From Deltaproteobacteria bacterium (GTDB lineage Bacteria; JADJOY01): a stretch of DNA of 64,000 nt. Below the pieces are notes generated by a model that saw nothing but the letters and a program-made list of their open reading frames with translations, ran no database searches and had not been told where the DNA came from. The translations under genes and the position numbers were made by a program. The stretch spans positions 57,047 to 121,046 of the forward strand of contig JADJOY010000035.1 in the NCBI GenBank assembly GCA_016713535.1, written 5' to 3'. Positions 41,003-49,203 of the stretch are shown here, piece after piece. The first letter of the stretch is position 1. Every line of letters begins with the position of its first letter.

Positions 41003-41830
41003 ATGAGCTCGACGGTGAGCGCCCTGGACGCGCTCTCGGGCGCGATCGAGGACGCGGGCCCGTCGATCGTCGCATTCTCGGGGGGCGTCGACAGCGCGCT
41101 GGTGCTGCGTGTCGCTCGCGACGTCCTCGGCGCGGGCGCCGTGGCCCTGACCACCGTCGGCCCCACCCTGCCGGCCGAGGAGGAGGCGGAGGCGCGGCGC
41201 TTCGGCGAGGCGCTCGGAGTGCGCCACCTGTTCGTCGAGTCGCACGAGCTCGAGAACCCGGACTACGCGCGGAACCCCACCAACCGCTGCTACTTCTGCA
41301 AGACCGAGCTCTACACGCTCTGCCACGCGGAGCGCGAGAAGCTCGGGCTGCGCTCGATCCTCGACGGCGTCAATCGCGACGACCTCGGCGACCACCGCCC
41401 AGGGCTCACCGCCGCGAACGAGAACGCCATCCGTCACCCGCTCGTCGAGGCCGGGCTCGGCAAGGACGCCGTGCGTGCGCTCTGCAAGGACCTCGGCATC
41501 GAGCTCTGGGACAAGCCGTCGTTCGCCTGCCTCGGCTCGCGCTTCCCTTACGGCACCAACATCACCGCCGAGCGGCTCACCCGGCTCGAGCGCTGCGAGT
41601 CACTGCTGCGGCAGCTCGGCCTCAAGGGCTTCCGGGTGCGCTTCCACGACGCCATCGCGCGCCTCGAGGTGAACGTCGCGGACTTCGCGAAGCTCGTCGA
41701 GCCCGAGGTGCGGACGCGCGTCGTCGAGGGTCTCAAGGCCGAGGGCTTCACCTACGTGACCCTCGACCTCGAGGGCTACCGGACCGGTAGCCTGAACGCA
41801 GGGCTCGCCCAGCTCGGCGAGCGCACCTGA
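41003..41830 (+). CDS. larE: LarE-family ATP-dependent sulfur transferase
   Basis: 275 residues. The PP-loop IVAFSGGVDSALVLRVA is followed by NRCYFCKTELY and LDGVNRDDLGDHRPG. KPSFACLGSRFPYGT carries the Cys equivalent to the sacrificial Cys176 of Lactobacillus LarE. LarE adenylates a pyridinium dicarboxylate and gives up its own sulfur in making the nickel-pincer cofactor. No larB or larC is visible in this window. It is tightly coupled to a B12 radical SAM gene, so it might serve another sulfur insertion. Confidence 0.9.
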   Translation: MSSTVSALDALSGAIEDAGPSIVAFSGGVDSALVLRVARDVLGAGAVALTTVGPTLPAEEEAEARRFGEALGVRHLFVESHELENPDYARNPTNRCYFCKTELYTLCHAEREKLGLRSILDGVNRDDLGDHRPGLTAANENAIRHPLVEAGLGKDAVRALCKDLGIELWDKPSFACLGSRFPYGTNITAERLTRLERCESLLRQLGLKGFRVRFHDAIARLEVNVADFAKLVEPEVRTRVVEGLKAEGFTYVTLDLEGYRTGSLNAGLAQLGERT

Positions 41831-41851
41831 ATCCCGCGCCGCGCCACGCGC

Positions 41852-42574
41852 TCAGTTCTTGACGGGCTCGGCGGAGGATCCGCTCGCCGGGAGATCCAGC
41901 AGCGCGAGGCGAGCGCGGTAGAGCGCGGTCGACGACCCGCCGCCCGGACCGGCGGCGGCGCCCTTGGCCAGCTCGCCCTCGAGAAGCTTGCGCGCCTCGT
42001 CGGTCTTGCCGCTCGCCTGCAGGACGCGCACGAGGTCGAGGGTGGTGTACTCGTCGAGGGAAAAGCCCTGGTCGCGAAGCTTCCGATAGGTCACCGCGGC
42101 GTCGGCGGGCTTGCCGGCCGCCTCCTGGGCGCGCGCCAGGGCGAGCTGGATCGGCCCGAAGAGCGGATCCTTGTCGTTCGACGAGTCGAGGAGCTCGGTG
42201 AGCACGGTGACCGCCTCCCCGCCCTTCCCCGCCCTGACCAGCAAGACGCCCTTCGCGAGGCTCGCGTGCTTGCCCGCCGGCGAGCCGCCGTGGCCTTCGA
42301 TGACCGCGCTGCAGGCGCCGATCCCGGTCTCGAGGTCGTCGCTGCTGCCGTCGAGCGCCTTCACGCATGCCGCCACCTCGACCTGGCCGGCGCGGTCACG
42401 CCGGTCCAGGATGGCGACCACGATCGCGTACACGACGATCGCGCCCAGCGCCGCGCCGGCGATCCCGGCCCAGAGCTGCCAGCGGGACTTCATCCAGTCG
42501 AGCGCCGCCTCGGCGTCGTCGGTCTTCACTTCCTCGAGGAGCTGCTCGCGTACGTTCTTGGGGGCAGTGGCCAT
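41852..42574 (-). CDS. membrane-anchored TPR-like protein (YfgM-like)
   Basis: 240 residues. A cytoplasmic N-terminus (ATAPKNVREQLLEEVKTDD) is followed by one transmembrane helix (LWAGIAGAALGAIVVYAIVV). TPR-like helices run through HASLAKGVLLVRAGKGGEAV and LALARAQEAAGKPADAAVTY to the Ala-rich end. The topology matches YfgM-type ancillary SecYEG proteins but the similarity is only structural. ATG at 42574 has GGGAGA upstream. Last gene of the miaB-BFN operon. Confidence 0.7.
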   Translation of the reverse strand: MATAPKNVREQLLEEVKTDDAEAALDWMKSRWQLWAGIAGAALGAIVVYAIVVAILDRRDRAGQVEVAACVKALDGSSDDLETGIGACSAVIEGHGGSPAGKHASLAKGVLLVRAGKGGEAVTVLTELLDSSNDKDPLFGPIQLALARAQEAAGKPADAAVTYRKLRDQGFSLDEYTTLDLVRVLQASGKTDEARKLLEGELAKGAAAGPGGGSSTALYRARLALLDLPASGSSAEPVKN

Positions 42575-42600
42575 CGTCGGTCGTTCTCCCTGATACAGCG

Positions 42601-43104
42601 TCACATCTTGTACTTGCCGAACTGGTCCGGCGGAAGGTTCTCCAGGAACTCGGCGACCTTGCTCTGATCGCTGACGTCGAGGGTCGAGTCCGCCGAAGCG
42701 GTGGCATCGACCTGGCGCGACTTCTCGAACACCTGCTCGGCGACGAAGATCGGCGACCCGGTGCGGATCGCGAGCGCCAGCGCATCCGACGGACGCGAGT
42801 CGATGTGGTCGACGTGGTCACCGAGGCGAAGCGCGATGGAGGCGAAGAAGGTGCTCTCGCGCAGGTCCACCACGGTGACACGCTCGACGCTCGCGCCGAG
42901 CACCTCGATCACGGTGCGCAGCAGGTCGTGGGTGAGCGGCCGCGCGACCTCGACCTTCTCGAGCCGCGTGGCGATCGAGCTCGCCTCGAGCAGCCCGATC
43001 CAGATCGGCAACGACCGCGTGCCTGCCGCCTCCTTGAGCATGACGATCGGCATGTGGGTGAGCGGGTCGAGCGCGATCCGCTCGATCTGCATCTCGACGT
43101 CCAT
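42601..43104 (-). CDS. bifunctional nuclease (BFN/DUF151) family protein
   Basis: 167 residues. MPIVMLKEAAGTRSLPIWIG, RPLTHDLLRTVIEVLGA and HIDSRPSDALALAIRTGSPI are the conserved segments of the BFN domain, followed by a short acidic linker and a UVR-like tail. Plant members have DNase/RNase activity and bacterial members are mostly untested. It lies 32 bases downstream of miaB, a common pairing. Confidence 0.9.
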   Translation of the reverse strand: MDVEMQIERIALDPLTHMPIVMLKEAAGTRSLPIWIGLLEASSIATRLEKVEVARPLTHDLLRTVIEVLGASVERVTVVDLRESTFFASIALRLGDHVDHIDSRPSDALALAIRTGSPIFVAEQVFEKSRQVDATASADSTLDVSDQSKVAEFLENLPPDQFGKYKM

Positions 43105-43136
43105 GGCCGCCTCCGTCCCCGTCCGTGTCCAGCCGA

Positions 43137-44510
43137 TCAGGCCGGGCTACCCGCCAGCGCGTGCGCACCCGCCCGCTCCACGCGGACCCGCACCATCGTG
43201 CCTCGCAGCTCGTCGATCCGCCCTGCGAAGTGCACCGGGTGGAGAGACGGGCTGCGCCCCTCGACCTCACCGGCGCGGCGTGGGTTGTCACGCTCGACCA
43301 GCACCGCGATCTCCTGGCCGACCCAGCGCTGGTTGCGCTCGGCGCGCACCTCGGCTTGCACCGCGAGCAAGCGCGCGAGTCGGTCCGCGCGAGTCGCCTC
43401 GTCCGGCGACTCCTCGAGCTTGAGCGCACGCGTGCCGGGACGTGGCGAATACGAGAAGCAGAACGCGTTGTCGAACCCCACCTCCCGCACCAGCGAGAGC
43501 GTCGCCTCGAACTCGCTCTCGCTCTCGCCGGGAAAACCCGCGATCAGGTCCGTGGTGATCGCGATCTCGGGACGCGCGGCGCGGACCAGCTCGATCAGCT
43601 CCACGTACTCACGACGCGTGTGGCCGCGCCGCATCCGCGCCAGCACCGTGTCGGCGCCCGACTGGACCGGCAGGTGAAGATGCGCGGCGAGGCGCTCGAG
43701 ATCGCGGAAGGCCGCGATCAGGCTCTCGTTCACCTCCGCCGGGTGCGAGGTGAGGAAGCGGATCCGCTCGACCCCCTCGACCGCGTGGACGCGGCGCAGG
43801 AGCTCTCCCAGGTCCGGCTCGCTCGGGTCCTTGCGGCCGTAGGAGGTGATGTTCTGGCCGATCAGCGTCACTTCCTTCACGCCGCGCGCGGCGAGACGCC
43901 GCACTTCGTCGAGCACCGAGGCGCTCGGCCGCGAGAGCTCGCGCCCTTGCGTGAACGGCACGATGCAGAAGGTGCAGAAGCGGTCGCAGCCGCGCTGCAC
44001 CGCGACGAACGCGCGCACGCCGCCCGGGTCGGGGGCCTCGTGATCGCCGAGGACGGTCTGCCAGGTGCGCTCGAAGCTGAGGGCGGTCGGGCGGCTGCCG
44101 CGCTCGCGTGCGGCGCGCTCGATCAGCCCAGGAACCTCGCCGAGGTGATGGGTCCCGAACACCAGATCGAGGTACGGCGCGCGCTTGAAGAGGCTCTCCC
44201 CGACCTGCTGGGCGACGCAACCGCCGACGCCGATGACGACGCCCGGACGCTCCTGCTTGATCTCGCGGAAGCGGCCGAGCGTCGAGTAGACCTTCTGCTC
44301 CGCGTGATCGCGGACGCTGCACGTGTTGAGCAGGAGCACGTCCGCCTCGTGCGGCGTGGCGGCGCGCTCGTAGCCGCGCTCGGCGAGATGGTGGAGGAGA
44401 GCGTGCGAGTCCCGCTCGTTCATCTGGCAGCCGTAGGTCTCGATGTAGACCCGCGGCCGCGGCTCGGGCGCGAGCCACTCCGGCACGGAGGAATCGAAGG
44501 AAGCAGACAC
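43137..44510 (-). CDS. miaB: tRNA-2-methylthio-N6-dimethylallyladenosine synthase MiaB
   Basis: 457 residues, unbroken. The N-terminal UPF0004 domain has YIETYGCQMNERDSHAL and the other two auxiliary-cluster Cys (LLLNTCSVRDHA, GVGGCVAQQ). The radical SAM core has RGCDRFCTFCIVPFTQGRE, and a C-terminal TRAM domain follows (EIAVLVERDNPRRAGEVEGR). It adds the 2-methylthio group to i6A37 of tRNA. First gene of the miaB-BFN-TPR operon. Confidence 0.95.
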   Translation of the reverse strand: MSASFDSSVPEWLAPEPRPRVYIETYGCQMNERDSHALLHHLAERGYERAATPHEADVLLLNTCSVRDHAEQKVYSTLGRFREIKQERPGVVIGVGGCVAQQVGESLFKRAPYLDLVFGTHHLGEVPGLIERAARERGSRPTALSFERTWQTVLGDHEAPDPGGVRAFVAVQRGCDRFCTFCIVPFTQGRELSRPSASVLDEVRRLAARGVKEVTLIGQNITSYGRKDPSEPDLGELLRRVHAVEGVERIRFLTSHPAEVNESLIAAFRDLERLAAHLHLPVQSGADTVLARMRRGHTRREYVELIELVRAARPEIAITTDLIAGFPGESESEFEATLSLVREVGFDNAFCFSYSPRPGTRALKLEESPDEATRADRLARLLAVQAEVRAERNQRWVGQEIAVLVERDNPRRAGEVEGRSPSLHPVHFAGRIDELRGTMVRVRVERAGAHALAGSPA

Positions 44511-44640
44511 GGAGCGGAACCTAGCCGTGGGGTCGAAGACGGGTCAAGGACGGCGGGCCTCGGATCGGGCGACGAACGGGCTCGTCGACCGGCCCGTCGC
44601 GGAGAGCCTGCGAAGAAATCGAGCAAGGCCGGAGCGCCGC

Positions 44641-44762
44641 GGGGGGACGGAGCCCCCCGCGCTACGAAAACCGTCGTCGCGACGGGGGGTCCATTCCCCG
44701 ACGCCGGGCCTACGCGCCTCCGTGAGCGACCGAGATGAAACGATGCACAGCCTCGGAGTGAC
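44641..44762 (-). repeat. GC-rich intergenic repeat, copy 1
   Basis: Reverse complement of this segment matches 47701-47822 at most positions over about 122 bases. Shared blocks are GGTCGCTCACG, GGCCCGGCG, CCCGTCGCGACGA and TTCGTAGCGCGGGGGGCTCC. It ends in a hairpin of six G/C pairs around a six-base loop. No coding potential. Confidence 0.75.
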
Positions 44763-44841
44763 GTCGCGAGCCTAGCGAGCGACCTGGAGCCCGCCGCTTC
44801 GTCGGCGGGAAGCCACTCGATCGCTCGCGCCCGACGAAGCG

Positions 44842-44881
44842 GGCGCCTCCAGGCACGGGCGGGGGGCTGGCACAGCCCCCC
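44842..44881. repeat. 40-base hairpin unit, copy 1
   Basis: CGCCTCCAGGCACGGGC followed by GGGGGGCTGGCACAGCCCCC. The G/C stem of nine pairs with a three-base loop occupies 44861-44881. A second copy, two bases shorter in the spacer, is at 45015-45054. Confidence 0.7.
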
Positions 44882-45014
44882 GGTTACCCACCAAGCCAGT
44901 TCGCGATCCCGGCTCGCGCCACGATCGGACTCGCCACCTGGCGCGTCGCAGCGCGACGCCACGAGCGAAGCGAGCGACTCGGGGGTGGGACCCGCCCGGG
45001 CGGCGCCGACGGAG

Positions 45015-45054
45015 CGGCGCCCTCCAGGCGGGCGGGGGGCTGGAACAGCCCCCC
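45015..45054 (-). terminator. hairpin unit copy 2, likely mreB terminator
   Basis: CCTCCAGGCGGGC then GGGGGGCTGGAACAGCCCCC, with the stem at 45034-45054, starting six bases past the mreB stop on the minus strand. Very stable stem but no U run after it. Confidence 0.45.
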
Positions 45055-45060
45055 GAGAAA

Positions 45061-46086
45061 TCAGTTGATCAGGACGCGCTGATACTCGCGGAGCGATTCC
45101 AGCACCTCTCCCGCGCCATAGACCACCGCCTTGAGCGGGTCCTTGGCGCGGAAGATGCGCAGGTCCGTCTCCTGGTGGAGGCGCGGTCCGAGCCCGCGGA
45201 TCATCGAGCCTCCGCCCGCGAGCACGATACCCTGATCGAGGATGTCGCTCGCCAGCTCGGGCGGCGTCTGGTCGAGCGCCTGGCGGATCGATTTCACGAT
45301 GTGCTCGATCGGCTCGCGCAGCGCCTCGCGCACCATCTCGTCGTTGAGCGTCACCGTGGCCGGCACGCCGCGGACGAGATCGCGCCCCCGCACCGTGATC
45401 TCCTCGGGCTCCTTGAGCGGCACGGCCGAGCCGATCTCGAGCTTCACGCGCTCGCTCTCGTAGAGGCCGATCAGCACCTGGAAGCGCTCCCGCACGTAAG
45501 CCTGGATCGCCTCGTCCATCTCGTCGCCCGCGACCCGCATCGAGGTGCTGTAGGCGGTGGCGAGCATGCTGATCACCGCGATCTCGGTGGTGCCGCCGCC
45601 GATGTCCACGATCATGTTGCCCTTGGCCTCGTGGACCGGCAGCTTGGCGCCGAGCGCCGCCGCCATCGGCTCCTCCATGAGGTGGACCTTCTTGGCGCCG
45701 GACTGGATCGCCGCGTCGATCACCGCCTTCTTCTCGACCTGGGTGATGCCCGACGGCACCGCGACCAGCATCGTCGGCTTGAAGAACGGGCTGCGCTTCA
45801 CGGCCATACCGAGGAAGTGCTTGATCATCTGATTGGCGATGTCGAAGTCGGCGATGACGCCGTCCTTGAGCGGCCGGATCGCGCGCAGCCGCTCGGGCGT
45901 GCGCCCGTACATCGCCTTCGCCTCGCGGCCGATCGCGAGGATGCCCTGGCCGTTCTGGGGCACCACGACGACGCTCGGCTCGTCGACCACGACTCCCTTG
46001 CCGCGCACCCAGATCAGGGTGTTCGCGGTGCCCAGGTCGATGGCGACGTCGCCCGATCCGAGCCACTCGTTGATGCGACCGATCAT
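45061..46086 (-). CDS. mreB: rod shape-determining protein MreB
   Basis: 341 residues, unbroken. Actin-fold motifs are VAIDLGTANTLIWVRGKG (phosphate 1), MIVDIGGGTTEIAVIS (phosphate 2) and GIVLAGGGSMIRGLG (adenosine). LMEEPMAAALGAKLPV is typical of MreB. It forms membrane filaments that guide lateral wall synthesis and imply a rod or curved-rod cell. mreC/mreD are not next to it; instead a GAF-domain gene lies 31 bases upstream on the same strand. Confidence 0.97.
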   Translation of the reverse strand: MIGRINEWLGSGDVAIDLGTANTLIWVRGKGVVVDEPSVVVVPQNGQGILAIGREAKAMYGRTPERLRAIRPLKDGVIADFDIANQMIKHFLGMAVKRSPFFKPTMLVAVPSGITQVEKKAVIDAAIQSGAKKVHLMEEPMAAALGAKLPVHEAKGNMIVDIGGGTTEIAVISMLATAYSTSMRVAGDEMDEAIQAYVRERFQVLIGLYESERVKLEIGSAVPLKEPEEITVRGRDLVRGVPATVTLNDEMVREALREPIEHIVKSIRQALDQTPPELASDILDQGIVLAGGGSMIRGLGPRLHQETDLRIFRAKDPLKAVVYGAGEVLESLREYQRVLIN

Positions 46087-46117
46087 TCCGGGAAGCTCCC
46101 TCGTTCCGTGCGAAGAA

Positions 46118-47551
46118 TCAAGCCTCGGCGGCGAGCGCGCGCTCGCGCTCCCGATCGAGGCGCTCGAGTGCGCGCCGGAGCAGCGTCTCGGGATCCCGGG
46201 TGTCGGGATCCGAGCGCGCCGAGACCACGCGTACCGGCAGCGTCGTGGTGGTCTCGCCGACCTCGAAGACCTTGTCGGCGAGCGCGCGCTCGACGAGCTG
46301 ACGGGTGCGCTCCTCGGCGCGGCTCGACTCGACCAGGCACGCCACCGCCCAGGTGCCCGAGCCGATCTGGGTGATCCACGGCGCCGGCACCAGCACCCGC
46401 GCGATCACGCCGAGCGCCTCGTCGACGAGCCGATCGACGTGGGCGTGGCCATGCTGGCGGTTGCGGCGCGTGAGCCCCTCGGGGTCCACGATCAGGATCT
46501 CGACCGGCTCGCGGTTGCGGAGCCAGCGCGACACCTCGTCCAGGAAGCGACCGTACCGGACCACCGCCTCGGGCGCGCGCCCCACCCGCGCCACCAGCCG
46601 CGAGCGCGCCTCGGCGTTGGCGAGCGCGAGCGCGGAGGCGTCCGCGACCAGGCCGAGGATCTCCGTCATCTGCCGCGGATAGGCGACCGGCTCGGTGCTG
46701 GTGAACGCGAGCACGCCGAGCGAGCGGCCACCGGCACGTAGCGGCACCCCGAGGAACGACTGCATCGGGATGCGCGGCTCGCCCGGATAGGCCACCACCG
46801 AGCGCTTGGGGCGATCGTCGAGCCCGGAGAGGTAAATCATCGTGCCCTTGCGCTCCACCCAGCCGACCAGGCTGCCGCTCGGCGAGATCTCGACGCCGAG
46901 CAGGCGCAGGTGCTCGGGGCCGTGGGCGCGTGCGACCCACAGCGGCCCGTCGGCGCGCTCGGGCACCGCGACCAGGAGCCCGGTGCGCGGCACGATCGCA
47001 TGCGACATCGTGGCGATCCGGTCGAGCACCAGCTCGGGATCCTCGAGCGCCGCGACGTCGCGGCACAGCTCGCGTGCCGCCTCGAGGCTCGGCGAGCCGG
47101 CGAGGGTCTCGCGGACCTGGTCCTGGCGCTGCAGGCGGCGCGCGATCTCCTCGGCGAAGCCGGCGAGGATAGAATCGGTCCGCGGCGAGAACTGGTAGGT
47201 GCGCTTGGAGTCGACCGTGAGCACGCCGACTCCCCTCGCCAGGCGCACCGGTACGCCGAGGAAGGCCTTGAGCTCTTCGGGAGCGCCGTAGAGGAGGAGC
47301 GAGCGGGCGTCATAGCGGAACTTGGGGACGTGGATCGGTCGGTCGTTCTCGGCCACCAGCCCGATGAGCCCTTGCCCCGGGCTCACCGCGCAGTTCTCGA
47401 CGACGTGCTCGCTCAGGGAAGCGTGGCACGCGAGCCGGAGCAGCCCATCCTCCTCCGGCAGGAACAGCGCAGCGGTGAACGCGTCGGTGACGTTCCAGAC
47501 CAGGCGAACCAGCCCGTCGAGATCCGGCGCGAGATCCATGAAGGCGGGCAC
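46118..47551 (-). CDS. tandem-GAF protein with degenerate GGDEF-like domain
   Basis: 477 residues. The first GAF domain (residues 10-150) has SPGQGLIGLVAENDRPIHV and GVPVRLARGVGVLTVDSKRT. The second (160-330) has SPSGSLVGWVERKGTMIYL and SFLGVPLRAGGRSLGVLAF. The C-terminal 140 residues have the spacing of a GGDEF domain, but the catalytic loop reads IGSGTWAVACLV, so it cannot make c-di-GMP. Likely a sensor or scaffold. It is in one operon with mreB, which hints at linking a signal to cell shape. Confidence 0.7.
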   Translation of the reverse strand: MPAFMDLAPDLDGLVRLVWNVTDAFTAALFLPEEDGLLRLACHASLSEHVVENCAVSPGQGLIGLVAENDRPIHVPKFRYDARSLLLYGAPEELKAFLGVPVRLARGVGVLTVDSKRTYQFSPRTDSILAGFAEEIARRLQRQDQVRETLAGSPSLEAARELCRDVAALEDPELVLDRIATMSHAIVPRTGLLVAVPERADGPLWVARAHGPEHLRLLGVEISPSGSLVGWVERKGTMIYLSGLDDRPKRSVVAYPGEPRIPMQSFLGVPLRAGGRSLGVLAFTSTEPVAYPRQMTEILGLVADASALALANAEARSRLVARVGRAPEAVVRYGRFLDEVSRWLRNREPVEILIVDPEGLTRRNRQHGHAHVDRLVDEALGVIARVLVPAPWITQIGSGTWAVACLVESSRAEERTRQLVERALADKVFEVGETTTTLPVRVVSARSDPDTRDPETLLRRALERLDRERERALAAEA

Positions 47552-47700
47552 GGGCGTAGCATGCGCTACGAAGCATCACAAGCAAATCGGCTCGAATGGG
47601 CTCGGCGGGGCACGCGCCTGCGTGCCCGCCGAGACGTGACGGCGTCGCCTCGCCGGTGCCGTCGATCGCTGCGCGACGGGGACCCGCCCGGGCTCGCGGC

Positions 47701-47822
47701 GTCACGCTCAGCCTGTGGATCGTTCGGTCTGGGTCGCTCACGAGAGCCGTGCGGGCCCGGCGACGGGGGATGGAACCCCGTCGCGACGATGGTCTTCGTA
47801 GCGCGGGGGGCTCCGTCCCCCC
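47701..47822 (+). repeat. GC-rich intergenic repeat, copy 2
   Basis: Matches the reverse complement of 44641-44762. Ends with the GGGGGG-CTCCGT-CCCCCC hairpin at 47805-47822, right at the 3' end of the VWA gene. A second hairpin (CTCGGCGGGGCACGC with GCGTGCCCGCCGAG) at 47611-47642 lies between this repeat and the GAF gene. Confidence 0.75.
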
Positions 47823-47831
47823 GGCGGCGCG

Positions 47832-49196
47832 CTACCCCATCAGGTCCTGGACGGCCTTCACGAGCTGGTTGAGGTTCCGCACCTCCCGGACCTGGTCGCA
47901 GTAAGGCTGGTAGTCGTTCATCACGCTGTCGCCGAACCCCCAGGTGAGCTTGTTCTCGGGATTGAGCCAGATCACCTGGCGCGCCTTCTCCTGGATCGCG
48001 GCGAGCGCGCCCGCGCGCGGGTCGTGGTAGTTCGAGCGCGCGTCGCCCAGGATGATCACGGTGGTGCGGTGGGTGATCTCGCCGAGGTGCCGGGCGCGGA
48101 AGGTCTCGAAGACGTGCCCGAAGTCGGAGTTGTTGTAGTAGTCGATCTGGTCCGAGGTGAGGATCTGGCCGATCGCCTCGCGTACGTCACGCCCCGCGAA
48201 CCAGTCGGTGACCTCGGTCAGCTCGCGGACGTAGGCGAAGCTACGCACCTTCGAGAAAAGATCCTGGATCGAATACATGAACTGCAGCATGAAGTGCGCG
48301 ATGTAGCGCACCGACCCGGACACGTCGCACAGGTTGACGATCTCGGGCCGCTCGACGCGGCGGCGCTTGAACACCAGCTCGACCGGCACGCCGCCGTACT
48401 GGAGGTTGCGGCGGAACGTGCGCTGCGCGTCGAGACTGCCGCGGCGCGCCTTGCGGCGCCGCATCGAGAGCACGGTGCGGAGCTTCCGCGCCAGCTCGCT
48501 CACGATGTCGTTCATGTCGCGGATCTCGCGCTCCGAGAGGCTGAAGAAGCTGCGTTCGGCGAGGTCCTGGCCACCCTGCGGCTTCTGCACGGTGTTCTGC
48601 TCGAGTTTCCACTCGACGTGCTCGCGCGCCACCTCGCGCACGCCCCGGCGGAACGACTCGATCACCTGCTCGAGGCGCTCGACGTCCTCGGGGCGCCAGC
48701 CCGCGCGCGCCAGCGCCGCGCTCAAGCCGCGGAGCGCCGGGTCCGACGGATCGAGCCCCATGCGCTCGAGCAGGCGGCGCGTGAAGTAGCCCACCTGGAG
48801 GCGGTTGCCGATGCGATCGAGCGAGACCTCGTCGCCGAATCGGCGCATGCGCATCTCGAGCCCGGCCGGATCGGCGAGCTGCTCGATGCGGTCGGCGAGG
48901 TCGCCGAGCCCCTCGACGTCACGCAGGCTGCTCAGCGTCTCCTCGAGCGCACGGGAATCGCCGCTCCACGCCGTGGCGGGGCGCGCCGCGAAGAAGAGGT
49001 CGAAGAGGCGGTCGAACGTCGGCTGGTCGCCGGAATTCTTGATGAGGAGCGCGCGCAGCGAGTCGCGCACCGCCTCGCGGTCACCGAGGTCACCGAGCAG
49101 CGGCAGGCCGCCGATCGCGTCGAGGCTCTCCGAGGTGGAGACGCGCACGCCCGCGCGGCGCAGCGAGCCGACGAACTCGACGAGGCGCGCCTCCAT
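47832..49196 (-). CDS. VWA domain protein (CoxE-like), MoxR partner
   Basis: 454 residues. The N-terminal half is helical and charged (RVSTSESLDAIGGLPLLGD). The C-terminal VWA domain has the MIDAS motif VNLCDVSGSVR, with the later Thr and Asp in THRTTVIILGDARSNYHDP. Such proteins work with MoxR AAA+ ATPases to insert metals or mature protein complexes. It starts seven bases after the MoxR gene. Confidence 0.88.
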   Translation of the reverse strand: MEARLVEFVGSLRRAGVRVSTSESLDAIGGLPLLGDLGDREAVRDSLRALLIKNSGDQPTFDRLFDLFFAARPATAWSGDSRALEETLSSLRDVEGLGDLADRIEQLADPAGLEMRMRRFGDEVSLDRIGNRLQVGYFTRRLLERMGLDPSDPALRGLSAALARAGWRPEDVERLEQVIESFRRGVREVAREHVEWKLEQNTVQKPQGGQDLAERSFFSLSEREIRDMNDIVSELARKLRTVLSMRRRKARRGSLDAQRTFRRNLQYGGVPVELVFKRRRVERPEIVNLCDVSGSVRYIAHFMLQFMYSIQDLFSKVRSFAYVRELTEVTDWFAGRDVREAIGQILTSDQIDYYNNSDFGHVFETFRARHLGEITHRTTVIILGDARSNYHDPRAGALAAIQEKARQVIWLNPENKLTWGFGDSVMNDYQPYCDQVREVRNLNQLVKAVQDLMG

Positions 49197-49203
49197 CGGG
49201 CGT

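Larger units (their letters stand above)
44511..45060. other. hairpin-rich non-coding region downstream of mreB
   Basis: 550 bases with no credible gene. It contains the 122-base repeat at 44641-44762, a large interrupted inverted repeat (CCTGGAGCCCGCCGCTTCGT at 44783 onward, paired with 44831-44853), and two direct copies of a 40-base hairpin unit at 44842-44881 and 45015-45054. The hairpin nearest mreB probably serves as its terminator. Confidence 0.7.

Noticed and set aside
39376-41166. 596-codon minus-strand frame
   Set aside because: Antisense of the radical SAM and larE genes; composition rich in Leu-Val-Asp-Arg repeats and no motif.
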